From contig CAADRB010000011.1 of the NCBI GenBank assembly GCA_900708905.1, forward strand, positions 214,471 to 278,470: a stretch of 64,000 nt of DNA. The letters are read 5' to 3'. The position numbers were made by a program, and so were the translations under genes. Numbering within the stretch: position 1 is the stretch's first letter; each line of letters opens with the position of its first letter. Positions 26,501 through 36,430 of this stretch are shown here, piece after piece. This DNA comes from Hymenolepis diminuta. Taxonomy: Eukaryota; Platyhelminthes; Cestoda; Cyclophyllidea; Hymenolepididae. The notes under the pieces are model-generated. The model had not been told where the DNA came from. It was given only the letters and a program-made list of their open reading frames with translations, and did no database searches.

Positions 26501-28895
26501 TTGTGAAAAACAAATAAAATCGCACAAAAATTATTATTTTTCATTGTTTATCAAGGTGGGAGTGGGTCTAGTTATTCCCTTTCCAGTTACTTTACCAGTG
26601 TTGGTCAAAGCATAATTTAGGAAAGCGTTTTTTAATTCTGTATAAAACCAGACTAAAGCAGTATGGTTGGTCACTCCACTCATTGGCTCGCTCTGATGGG
26701 CATCGAACCCGTATCTTCTGACTTCGTCGTGTCATTGGCGCACAAAAAGTCAAAAATTAATCCTTACGTCATAGCACCCTTTTGAAAATGGAAGCGGGAT
26801 TCGCATGAAGATAATTCGTTATCAAGGTTTTAGAAGTACGAATAGTCCACCTTCAAACATACATTTATTAAAAGGTGAAAGTTGCAACAGGATTTTGAGT
26901 GTGCATCTTATTCCTTAAAATTGTCCAAAACTGGAGTTTCAGGAAATTTTTTGCGTTCTCTCTGGCTGATTAAGTGGTAACAACATTTTCCTATATATCA
27001 GCAATCGGTTAGATTCTTACTGCCAATTCTTACATTCATAGATATTTGAAATGAATTTTTTCTGTTGATATTAATCGTGTAGTTCCCACCAGTTTGGAAA
27101 TCTCTATCGGTTAAGATGGCCTATAGAAATATAGTTATCCAAGCCCATTGCGAGAATAGTTAACGACACTTGACTTGACTAGTGGGAGAGCATTCGGGAG
27201 CCTCTTTTATGGAAACCCCACATCGTATCACCTCTCTTGTTAACTCAAATTGGCATGTGCGGTTGGCCACCCACAGCACTAGATGTGCGTTGATTAGCAT
27301 CTCTTTCTTAAACGCCAATTTGGTATATATGCAGGTTAACTACTGTATCAACAGCACACAAAATATAAGAATAAAAATATTTAATTATTCATACTTTTCA
27401 TATAGGCACTCTATACCACACTAAAAATAATAGATCTTCTTTACTTGCGATCAATACTGTTCAATTTGACCCGGAAGTAGACAGTTAGATAAACTTATAA
27501 TGAAGTTTGCCTAACAACTCTCTTAACCAAACTCTTTTCTCAAGGCAAAAACGGCAACAATACCGCCTCGTGGTGCTTCCCCAACCGAAGACCCATCTAA
27601 GGTCCAAGCCAAGTTGTACACTAAGGCTAAACAAGTGTCTCCCGACACGCCTCCAACAACTATCATTAACACGAGTGGACCCTCCAGTCACACAGCTCCT
27701 CATTTTCGTGAACTTCGTCGTCGTCTACAACCTCATTCGGTCTCTTCTACCATGTGTGTAGGTGAATGGGACACTCACAGTCGAAAGGTCATGATCGATG
27801 GACATCAACGCGAAGCCTTCGCTAAAGCCACCATCCCACTCACTGTCTGTTTCCTCGAACCTCAACAGTCTACCTCAGCTGAAAATAGGGCTTCCATCTG
27901 CGCTACACCGTTTGCATCAATTACTGAACTCCCTGTGTTTCCCAGCACAGCTTCTGGGATTCTTCTTCCGCGTTCCGGTGAACATGCTAATGTAAATAGG
28001 GGCTTAGATCTTGTTATTGCTCCTGAAATGCTGGTAAGTTGTGTTTCTCTTTTAACACCTTCCTCTTTCTTTACACTACTGATAATACATAAAGTAGTTT
28101 AAGCATTTTTATATATTTTTGCCTCAGTATATTCGTCTTAGCTTGGGCAAATTCAAGTACCAATTCAGGTGAGCGGTTGCCATAGAGTGTAGATTGAGAA
28201 ACTAACGAGTCAGGAATTTTTATATGTTTGAAATGAAGGATTAACGTCTCTTTCATATTGTAGTCCCATTTGGATAGTGACGATTCGCCCGATGATACGG
28301 TTCTCCCTATTCGAACGCGGATCCTAGCTAATCAGCTAAAAGAACTTCTAAGTACTTTCAACAGTGGACAATCAACACAAGCTCCAGGAGTATCAGTAGT
28401 GGAAAACCCTGTTCCATCAACAACTTCAACATCATCCTACGCTCCAGTTCTCTCGAATCGTCCAAGAAGATGGCGTCTTGAATCTACAGGAGCGTTGAGT
28501 GCTGGCGGTGGGCGTCGATTAACTCGCACACAGACCACTCAACGAAGGAAATGGATTGGTCAGGGAGGAAGCAAGAAGTCGGATGCTAGCGTAGAACGAA
28601 AAGGCGATATTAGAGTCAGACCTAAGAGCGTTGGAGCTATGGAAGGTATTGATTTTGATGATAGGGGAAGACATACCTCTGCCGAAACTAGCACAATTTC
28701 ACTGGCCGAAGATATGGAGGACATAGAAAAGGGACAAAGGTAACGTATCGGTGAATGAGATTGGAAAATATGTATCTTTTGAAGCTCTGTACTAATGAAT
28801 TTCACTTTTACAGTAGTGAGAAGCGGCCGTCATATCCTGCGAAATTTGTCGTTGATCGAGTTGAGAATCCTGATGACGAAGTAGCTCGATTCTAA
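2586..28895 (+). CDS. XPR1: XPR1-like phosphate exporter (SPX-EXS family), 5' truncated by window edge
   Basis: Multi-pass membrane protein homologous to XPR1, the inorganic phosphate exporter. Ten exons were joined by eye: 2586-2664, 4484-4671, 8401-8580, 10154-10349, 13415-13621, 16831-17116, 21071-21554, 27545-28033, 28264-28739, 28814-28895. Every junction is GT/AG, all phases agree, and the sum is 2667 nt (888 residues plus TAA). Family motifs appear in the expected order: [57 protein letters not shown] and [14 protein letters not shown]. Exons 1-7 therefore cover the EXS domain. The N-terminal cytosolic SPX domain, which binds inositol pyrophosphates in the family, is not found and should lie left of the window; the first exon here starts in phase 0. 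After the EXS domain (about residue 415) comes a hydrophilic, Ser/Thr/Asn-rich tail of about 470 residues, far longer than the short tail of vertebrate XPR1. The EXS assignment is firm. The tail exons rest on splice sites and open frame, ending in PDDEVARF. Additional small exons in the 6-kb intron after 21554 cannot be excluded. Confidence 0.93.
4718..4890 (+). repeat. SINE-like repeat copy a (tRNA-derived head)
   Basis: Lies in the XPR1 intron directly after exon 2. It has a pol III B-box-like GGGTTCG, then TGACCAACCA, TTTCTCATCAGAGGGATT and CCACCCCTCT, and ends near TTTCATAAATGG. The same ordered blocks recur in six other copies in this window on both strands. The body matches copy c (40375-40510) and the head matches copy g (26640-26748). 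Confidence 0.6.
14284..14460 (+). repeat. LTR fragment with primer-binding-like site, family L
   Basis: Resembles the 3' half of the family L LTR: CT-rich block, 'gttcaatacattttgacc', 'ggtgttctgct', then a terminus followed by TGGTGAC at 14454-14460, where a tRNA primer-binding site would start. No gag follows. It sits in the XPR1 intron between exons 5 and 6. Confidence 0.5.
19203..20041 (+). mobile_element. mariner/Tc1-like DNA transposon relic
   Basis: Flanked by TA dinucleotides (19201-19202 and 20042-20043). The ends are inverted: TACAGGGT at 19203 and ACCCTGTA at 20034-20041, the usual mariner-type ends. Between them are transposase pieces in several frames: a helix-turn-helix stretch (about 19389-19510, [14 protein letters not shown]), an FSDEK motif around the first catalytic Asp (about 19572-19586), and a piece containing [14 protein letters not shown] (about 19750-19800). 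Stops and frame changes separate the pieces, the region of the last catalytic Asp is missing, and the element is about 840 bp where mariners are usually around 1.3 kb. It is a dead, internally deleted copy inside the XPR1 intron before exon 7. GTT and ATC trinucleotide runs (about 19691 and 19894) have grown inside it. Confidence 0.88.
22392..22530 (-). repeat. SINE-like repeat copy b
   Basis: Reverse-orientation copy. On the + strand it reads GGAGGCATG, a block of alternating CTCTTAGGAGAAATT, CCACCCCTCT, CCAGTGCGGTTGGTCA. The GGTTGGTCA is the reverse complement of the TGACCAACC block of copy a. Intron of XPR1. Confidence 0.5.
25294..25326. other. Assembly gap of 33 N
   Basis: Run of 33 undetermined bases in the XPR1 intron between 21554 and 27545. 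True length unknown. No exon is visibly interrupted. Confidence 0.99.
26640..26748 (-). repeat. SINE-like repeat copy g, tRNA-like head
   Basis: On the minus strand it reads from an A-box-like TGCGCCAATGACACGACG through a B-box GGGTTCGATGCCC to GAGTGACCAACC. Box spacing and the B box suggest a tRNA-derived pol III head. Downstream blocks match copy a in part. Too imperfect to be a functional tRNA gene. Confidence 0.55.
27178..27295 (-). repeat. SINE-like repeat copy e
   Basis: Reverse-orientation copy with the CACCTCTCTTGTTAACT and TGTGCGGTTGGCCA blocks of the family, diverged. Lies about 250 bp upstream of the XPR1 exon starting at 27545. Confidence 0.45.
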
Positions 28896-29495
28896 TTTAA
28901 TGTCGCTCTGAACCACCCAGAGGTGAGTTAACTATTGAGAAGGCTGATAATTTATAAAGACCACAACTACTGACAAGTTAGGCAGTAGCGCTGTTTTTTC
29001 ATACGGATGTCAGTGTAGCATTTTATATCTATGAAATCGTATCTATTTTCACTATTTATAAATTTCAGAGTCAATCCTTTCAAACCGTGATAAAATTAAC
29101 CCCGCAAACGTCTAAATCTCAGGTTTTGCGCTTAGCAGGAAAAAACAAAGTGTAAAGATACCCAAAAAGACTCAACTGCATCGCCTCAATTACCTCTGTT
29201 TTATTTCCCCCTCCCCCTTGTGAGTTGTTTATTTTTTAATATCCTTTTTAATACTAAAACAAACAAAGGAAGAAGATGACAGTGTATTTGCATTATGCCC
29301 TAGTGTCTGTCTGTCTATCCGTGACCTTGAAGAACCAATCAAATTCTGCTCACGCCTTCCCCCCCCCCTTCTCATTTGAACTGCTTCTGTTCCTCTTTTT
29401 TCACTTATCCTCTTCTCTGTGTTAGGTTTTTACAGTACTTTCTTTTATAAGAAGAAAAGAATTTATTGGAAATAAAATTTTGATTTGTGATTTAA
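28896..29495 (+). terminator. Probable XPR1 3' UTR and polyadenylation signal
   Basis: The stretch after the XPR1 stop has no coding signal. It contains pyrimidine tracts, including a run of Cs near 29360, and an AATAAA at 29471-29476 followed by T-rich sequence, which fits a poly(A) site. A GTGAGT-type donor follows at about 28923, so a 3'-UTR intron is possible. The cleavage site itself is inferred. Confidence 0.5.
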
Positions 29496-30694
29496 TTGAG
29501 ATGCTTTGTTAAAATCACGGTTTGGGTAGATGATAAGTGTTGATTTTTTGCCCTCCGACGATCTTTTACTGGAGTAAACATGAGTAAGAGAGCGAAGAAA
29601 TTAGACAAACGTATACGGAAATAACAAAGAGCAGTTTTGAAGTAAACGGCCAACACTTCACTGAAAAACTGGTAGATATATTTTAATATTTTCATTTTAC
29701 TTCTATGTGGTTTGTTTGTGCTATGTGATTAAGCATGATTAGGCAGATTACGTTTAACTTTAGAAGGAGTACCAGCAGCTAAAGTATCTGATTCTTTTCC
29801 ATCTATGAAAGTTGCAAAGGACTAGAGCAGAGTATGGAGGAAAGCAAATAAGTGCAAACTCTCTTTGACAATAGAATCAACGTTGTGCCTGTTCCGGATG
29901 ATTTGTCGTTATTCAGAAACTTGTCCGAGGCGGTCGGACCTGTCTCGGTTTCTTTCACTCTTAATCATTAAATACTGTCTCCCCTCTCACAGCTTTGAAA
30001 CTAGGTGGCCGCCAAAGAGGCCGCTCACTGGTTTAACGATAATAAGTGATGAATAGGTAATCTCGAGTCTTTTATGGCACACTGATTAATTCAATTCCTT
30101 GAATTTAATTTTTATTATATATTTTTACCTAATAGGAATGGTTTTCACATTTGACTACTTTGGCAAGGTTAAAATTACCGTAAAGCGATCGGGGAAAATT
30201 TGAATTCGAAAAAGACTTTAATTTCAATAAATTTCTAATTGACGGGGTCGATGGATTTGCTTGAACTTATTATCTAAGTATGATTTCAAAATTCCGTCAA
30301 TAAAGAAAGTGAAGCAATTTTAAAGTCGCCATCACTTTACCAATCGATATTGATCCGTTTTGGTAGTGAATTTCAAGTGTATGTGCTTTATTGGCAATCT
30401 CTTACAATAATTTAAGACAAAGCGAAAATGTGATTGACCACGAGAAAGTCCCCAAACGCAGAAACTGTGAAATAGTCCAATAAATGTAGAATGATAGTCG
30501 AGAAGATGTGTAAAAGGTCAGGGCATTAAATAGTCTTAATTCAATAGAGTTAAAAGTTGCTCACCTTTTACTTGAGGGTTATAGTTCATTGATTGAGTTG
30601 ATTGAATTGAGTGGTAGGTCATATCATCCTGATAAATTAGCCTCCTATAATAACCGGTTGCAGCTAGATGAAACTATCTTATACGTTTTTCACG
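29496..30694. other. Intergenic, no gene seen
   Basis: AT-rich sequence between the XPR1 poly(A) region and a broken LTR element. Only short, unrecognisable open frames. No RNA gene recognised. Confidence 0.5.
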
Positions 30695-30807
30695 TTGCAG
30701 TATCGTGGGAACATAAAGATATCACTGTGGTCTCGTGGACGAAATATCGAAGTATTGTCATAGAGAATGCGAATAGAGTAATTCTCGAAATACGGAGTCA
30801 TCCTGCA
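30695..30807 (-). repeat. Truncated LTR, probable 3' LTR of the gag-bearing element
   Basis: Shares about 100 bp with the start of the LTR at 32022-32446, in the same orientation: the 'cgaagtatt..catagagaatgc' block and the start near TGCAGGATGACTCC. Just upstream in element orientation is a purine-rich stretch (GGCTGGAAAGAAG) that could be a polypurine tract. It breaks off after about 110 bp. Confidence 0.5.
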
Positions 30808-31669
30808 GCTTCTTTCCAGCCTTGAGGTACGTAAAGGCGACACAAATTTCTGTCCTTGAATTGGTCTAAGTGTAATTGTCCTGTTCAAACCAAATGTCTC
30901 ACTCTTCTGAAGGTCGTAGAAACTAGATGAGGGAAGCCAAAGCATGCATATTACGGCAAAATAAAGTATCGTAATAATGGTAAACACAAAATAAACTGAA
31001 ACAGAGAACGCAGGATAGTTAATCGAAATGTCATGAATAACAATCAATAGAAAATGGGATGAACTACTTCCATTCAATAGAATGGAAGCAGAGTAGTAAA
31101 TTGTTCGGTTGCTTTATCTCAAAGTTGACAGTAGCATTTATCTTGAGGCGCTGCTTGTCGCAATTTTACTGCATATTGAATGGAAGTAATGTGAAGACGT
31201 TGGGATGAGGAGGCAGCGGTAGAATTTCTGAAGACGGAGGTGGATAGGATAGTATCTGCTTCGTTGGTAAGGCTGTTATTGCAGATGTTGACGCTTGAAG
31301 AACGTGAAGAAACTGTTTGAAGTTTTAGAGACCAGGAATCGGTAGTCTGATAGAGTTGTTGTGGATATCGACACTGTGTTTCCGGTTAAGGAACTTTTCG
31401 AGGATTTATCATTTCATATTTCTGAGTGTTCTTCTTTCGCCTTGCCCGTCTCTTATGAATGGCTAGTACTTGCTCGACGGGCAGAACTACTTCTCTCCTT
31501 GTACAGAGTTGGAATTTTCAGCAATAGACGGAAGTTCTTCGGAGTGTTCTCGATTAGAGGTATGGAATTGCTCTGTATCAAATTCCATTTTTGGGCTAAT
31601 CAATGTAGACAACGATTCATCACTGTCTGTTTGACGAAGATTTAGCTCTGAATTAATTCACTTTTGTGG

Positions 31670-31969
31670 TTACGGTCCATTAGCAACTCCATTCATTAGC
31701 TCCTTGAGGACCCGTTTGCTATATTCTAATTTTGGCTCCTCCATGCGCTTCAAGATAGCAAATTTGAGGTCATCGTAAGGTGTCCTGGACGGTTTTCCAA
31801 GAACGTCATACACGACCTCGAATACTGCTGGTGTTAGACCCTTGAGAAGGCAGGTTAATAGCACTTGCTGGTTGGTTATTTCGTAAGCGGGAAACTGTAT
31901 CTCGAGGAATAAGAAAGCCTTTGATATTTTAAATCTAATGAATCTGGGAAGAGTGAAATCGTCTGCCAT
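31670..31969 (-). pseudogene. Truncated gag of an LTR retrotransposon
   Basis: Open frame of 99 codons from ATG at 31969. It resembles the N-terminal part of flatworm Ty3/gypsy-type gag: MADDFTLPRF start, FLEIQF, QQVLLTCLLKGL, VVYDVLGKPS, PYDDLKFAILKRM, VLKELMNG. The sequence stops where the family normally continues, and no protease, reverse transcriptase or integrase follows in any frame. It lies about 50 bp downstream of an LTR end in the same orientation, as the 5' end of an element should. I read it as the remains of an internally deleted element. Confidence 0.75.
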
Positions 31970-32021
31970 TTCAGATCAGAAGTTTCTGAGTTCTTACAAG
32001 GTCACGAATTTGTTGGGGTTA

Positions 32022-32446
32022 GTGTAACAACTAGCGGCTGGCAACTAAAAACAGGAGCAACAGTTACAGAGCAGACAAGACCGAAATGTATTGAACAAAC
32101 CACAATGAGGATTCAGGCGGGTAAGAGAGAGGAATGAGGAATGGAGGAGATGAGGGGGAAGCGTAGGAGCCCGTGAATGAAAAGCGTGTCTGCGCTAGCA
32201 TTTGTGTATGTGGAAGTACAAAGACAGTTTATATGACTCACTTGGGGAAGAATGTGCCTGTGGATATGAATGCAGATGTACTTTCAATGGAAAGGTACGG
32301 TTATGGAAAGGTGGGAATCGATAAACGCGTTTGGACATGACAGAGGGGTTTTGGTCATAGGAACACTTTTGTCACTGCAGTTTCGTGGATGAAAAACCGA
32401 AGTATTTTCACAGAGAATGCTAATGAAGGGTAATTTCGAAAATGCA
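32022..32446 (-). repeat. LTR of the gag-bearing element, family L
   Basis: In minus orientation it begins near TGCATTTTCGAAATTAC and ends near AGCCGCTAGTTGTTACAC. It is followed by a short leader and then the gag ATG at 31969. The same sequence order recurs at 34225-34580, 41101-41290, 55253-55666 and 62050-62366, and in part at 14284-14460 and 30695-30807. The shared landmarks are the CT-rich block, then 'cctcattgtggtttgttcaa', then the terminus. The length of about 425 bp agrees with the 55253 copy. Confidence 0.65.
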
Positions 32447-34224
32447 TAATTATTCTTCAAGCTCAATAAAAGTCAATCAATGTGAGCTCTAATAAATGTT
32501 TTTTTAATGAAAGCATGCATGTTGCTTATTTCATTATGAAATTTATACTATTACTCAAACTGATAAGTAATAGTTAATTTGCTTACATTCTCAGAGAAGT
32601 ATTAACAACAATTGTTTCCTTAAGTTTGGAGAGGCGTACTGCGTTAACAAAATATCTGTGCGAAAAAATGACAAAATTGTAACCCCACAAGCAGTTAGAT
32701 TTTGCGAGTTACGTTTAAAACGCCTTACTTATCTACTGTTTTATAGGACCGTAATTGCGGAATATGGTCTTATTTAATAGTCCCAACTACCTGCTCTTGA
32801 CTGCAAGAAGGTAAAAATGAGGGGAGATGGCATGGTCAGCCATGAGGTCAAATCAAGAAATATGAACAAATCAAGTAATAGAACATTACGCATTATGATA
32901 AAATGTGCAACTCAATACATTCAGAGTTCAAATAAAGTAAAACTTATGAAGTTATTGTTAACTTCTACCTGACTCCAATTTGTTTCGCACGAGTAATAAT
33001 AATATATTTAAATGAATTTATTCTCTTCTTCTAGGGCGAGTGCGACGTGTGCCATTAGAAACTTGAAATGGTTTATTTGTAATTTTTTTGCAATATTGTG
33101 CACACTTTAATCTCATATTCTACTTCCTACAAATTCATTGAATCTCGGTGAATTGTATAGGCTTATTTTTTGTGTATTAATTCATCGACGAACTTATTTT
33201 GGAAGTCAAAAATAATTAACAAACCGCCTATCGGTCCGTGAGTTATTTTTTGAGTTGGAGTTTGTCCCCATAAAGGTCGAGTTAAGGTGAAGATTCTGGC
33301 ATAGCAGTTGGAGAAGGGACGTTGTGCCAGATCCGTTCAATTTGACCTCAATTAATAACGTGTTTGCACAACAGATCCATTTATTTAAAGTTCGTATGAA
33401 GGATACGAATTATGGGAATGATTATATGAAAATAGACATGGAATAGCGCAAAAAATTAGGGATGATTGCTCAGCCAATCCCTTCTTTATACACTTGTTGT
33501 ATCCGACAAGAGAATTTTTACGCTAACAGGACCCACCATAAAAATATATTTGTAGAATTCTTTGCACCCCTAAGTTAACAATTCGAAAAGTAATACTCAT
33601 TTCGCATGCTTCATCAGAGTGCATTTCCCTCGGGCACTCGTTTACTGAGTATCGGTCTTTGTGCCGGAATGGAGCTTCCCCACAGCCCCAACATTTTCTA
33701 ATCAAGAATTTCCCATAAATTCAAGCTTAAACAAGCATTTTATGTACTTCAAACTGAAGCGGCTAATATCAACCATTCTAAATCTTCCCTTTCCTCTTTC
33801 TCCCATTTACGATTTGATTCAAACAAAGACAGTAAATGATAGCCACAAGAGTCATTTTTTGTTGACGGATGCGGTATGAAGAATGCTTCGTATAGCCTAT
33901 TGCGTTAAAATTATAAAACCATTACAGAACAAATGAACTTTAAAATGTTCGATACCTTTTCCCATCTTTCAAATAACTCATCGACGGTTATAAAGATTAA
34001 CCGTCGGAATCGCGAATTTTCACCACTTTACCTTTCCACTTAATACTATTACGCATCAAAGGAAATGAAAATATATTAAAGCAGGTGTTTCGTACTATTG
34101 CCAAATTAATTGTCATAATAAAGTGTTGTTTGTTATAAGAGAGGTTTGTTCTGAGAGGTTTTCTAAAGATCAGCATTAAACAGGTCGTTTTTCAATCGTC
34201 AGTTTGAAGGGTTCTTTATGAAAA
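32447..34224. other. Intergenic, no gene seen
   Basis: AT-rich. Short open frames only (for example 33523-33705 and 33661-33879, on opposite strands), none recognisable. Confidence 0.45.
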
Positions 34225-34608
34225 TAAGTTGACTTTTTTCCTATATGGTCCCATTACTCAAACCGTCATCTGTCGTAGCTGGACGAGTTTATCGACTCCC
34301 CTTTTTTCTTTAACTGTCCCCTTTCATTTAAATGCACACCTACACTCATACCTCACGTGCGTCCTTGTCCAAGTAACCCAATATTAACTCTCTGTACTTC
34401 ACACCAATACACAACGCAGACCCACCCCTGTCACAGATCTTCTCGTACTCTGCCCTCTCATCTCCTCTCTCCCTTATTCTCTCGAATCCTTATCATGGCT
34501 TATTCAATACACCTTAACCTACTCAACTCTTTGTGTTTCACTTTTTTGGAACTGTTGTTTGCTGTTATTAACTGCTAGATATTAATCTTACTCACCAAAC
34601 TGGTGACC
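34225..34608 (+). repeat. LTR copy, family L, with primer-binding-like TGGTGACC
   Basis: Contains the family landmarks in order: CT-rich block with 'tcatctcctctctccctt', 'cttatcatggcttattcaat', 'caactctttgtgtttc', and an end near AACTGCTAGAT. TGGTGACC follows at 34601. No gag is found downstream, so it looks like a solo or fragmentary LTR. Confidence 0.55.
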
Positions 34609-35440
34609 TCAGTTTATTTCTTCCCGTAATTTGAGTGACCCTACAATTTAGTGACCCTGTGACCATTCACCCTTCTGCCCAACGATAATTCCTAAAACTT
34701 AATAAAAGTACTTGGAAACTTCAAAAAATCAGTGATAGCTGAGCACTTTCTGTTTTTCTAGATGTTAAAAGTATTCTATTTCTTCCTTTGAATTTCAGAA
34801 TTACTTTGTGGTGGTATTTTAGATTGAAAAAAGAATTAAGCACCTTAATTTTAATGTAAGAAGCGTGGTCTGAATAAATTATCGTTAAAAAATATCTTTT
34901 AGATAAGGCGGTATAGAAAGGAAGAGCATAGATATCCATGAGAGTTTGAAGACAGAAGGATGGATCGCCAAACATTAAATACTACGAAGGTGAGAAGAAA
35001 CGATAGTGGCTACTTCCGTCTAAAACGGCAAGCTTTGCCCCGATTCTCTGTTTTGGCCCGCATGCTAGTAGGTGCTTCCGTGCTGACTGATGGGGGTGCT
35101 AGCTTAGCCTATTTCGAATTTCTCAGTAGCAACGTGCTTGGTGGCTTGCACGAGGAAAAATAACACAAGAAATATGACCATTTAATTCGTTGCTTACATT
35201 AACTAATTATATTACAATTAATTGATAAATAAACATTATATATTGATTAGTGGAGCGATTATTTTTACAATTTTGCTACTTAGCTTATATTTATCTAGTA
35301 TTGTAAAATTTCTGTTTATCTGCTGAGATGAGGTGAGTTGCTAGTTGTATATATGTAGTGTTCTATAATTAAGCTGAACCGATTGCAATTTTGGCTTGGT
35401 AAGTTTTCTCAAGAGCTGTAAGTGCGATATAGTTCTCACG

Positions 35441-36430
35441 ATTATTCCTCTCAATACAGCAACTTTATTTGCCAAACGTAAAGGAGAAAATGAACGTATG
35501 AAAACCATTAGACATTTTTTATCCAAATTGATGAGTAAATTTGTACATTGCATAAGTTGTCCGAGATAACCGGATATAATGATATAAAGTTCTAGCACCT
35601 TTAAACTGGTCCTATTTCTCCACTTTATTACTATTTTTGTGGACATTTTGGATTGTTAGCCAGAATCACATTTTCTGATTATTAAAAAATAACTCTTTAT
35701 TTTACAGATGATGTAGAAAATGTCCTCGAAAACAGATAAATTTGAACAGATCTTGGAGCAGCATCAGGAACATTTCATCTAACAGGTGGAACATAGCAAA
35801 ATTGTGCTTCATCAACAACAAGAAAGCTTCCCGAAACGAATGGAACAGTTTACGAAGCATCCCAACCTGAATCCGGGGCAGTCGGGGACTTTCATCCATA
35901 AATTCTTCCCTGACAACCTTGTTTTACAGATGAATGAATTTTGCCGTGATCTAGAGGCGGATCTACTTTCAATGACTGATTTGATAGATGCAAGGATGTG
36001 CCAGAAAAGACTTGGCCGACATTCCTAAGGAGATCGGTTATTGGAGACTGTGGAGCTCAAGAAGCTGAAAGGCTACATTCTTTCAAAGGAACTGAATGAT
36101 CTCAAATTTGAAGAAGCAGCATTCATCCTCTACGAGCTGTTTGGAAAAAATTTATCAGAATTACGGAAGTGCTTCAAGTGTTTAACATTGACTAAGAGGC
36201 CTGATGGAGATTTGACTGATTCTTTTATTCCCTTTCATATTGACAATAACTTTTTATTACTAAATAGTTTATTCAAACTAGTGAATAACCTTGTACAGTG
36301 CACAGTTTGCTAGAGATAACTGGATACTCTCATATGCAATTTTAACGGCCTTAATTTTGTCTTCTCTTTCCTCTCTACCACCATTTTGCGTGATATTTTG
36401 GGATTGTTAGCTGGAGTTATATTACTATAA
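35441..36430 (+). mobile_element. Degenerate small LTR element with gag, distinct from family L
   Basis: Two diverged direct repeats flank a broken gag. Left repeat about 35500-35665 and right repeat about 36235-36425 share blocks such as 'gagataaccggata' / 'gagataactggata' and 'attttggattgttagcc' / 'attttgggattgttagc'. About 1 kb in all, with no pol gene between the repeats. It may be an internally deleted copy or a gag-only, TRIM-like element. The repeats are clearly diverged, so the insertion is old. Confidence 0.6.
35720..36230 (+). pseudogene. Broken gag open frame
   Basis: Starts at ATG 35720 with MSSKTDKFEQILEQ. A Gln-rich coiled-coil-like segment follows, then a structured core with FCRDLEADLL, LKGYILSKEL, ILYELFGKNLSELR and KCLTLTKRPDGD, a pattern typical of flatworm LTR gag proteins. 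In-frame stops at 35780-35782 and near 36026 split it into three pieces, and the end runs into the right repeat without a zinc knuckle. It is a pseudogene; the gag call is from the sequence pattern and was not searched. Confidence 0.65.
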
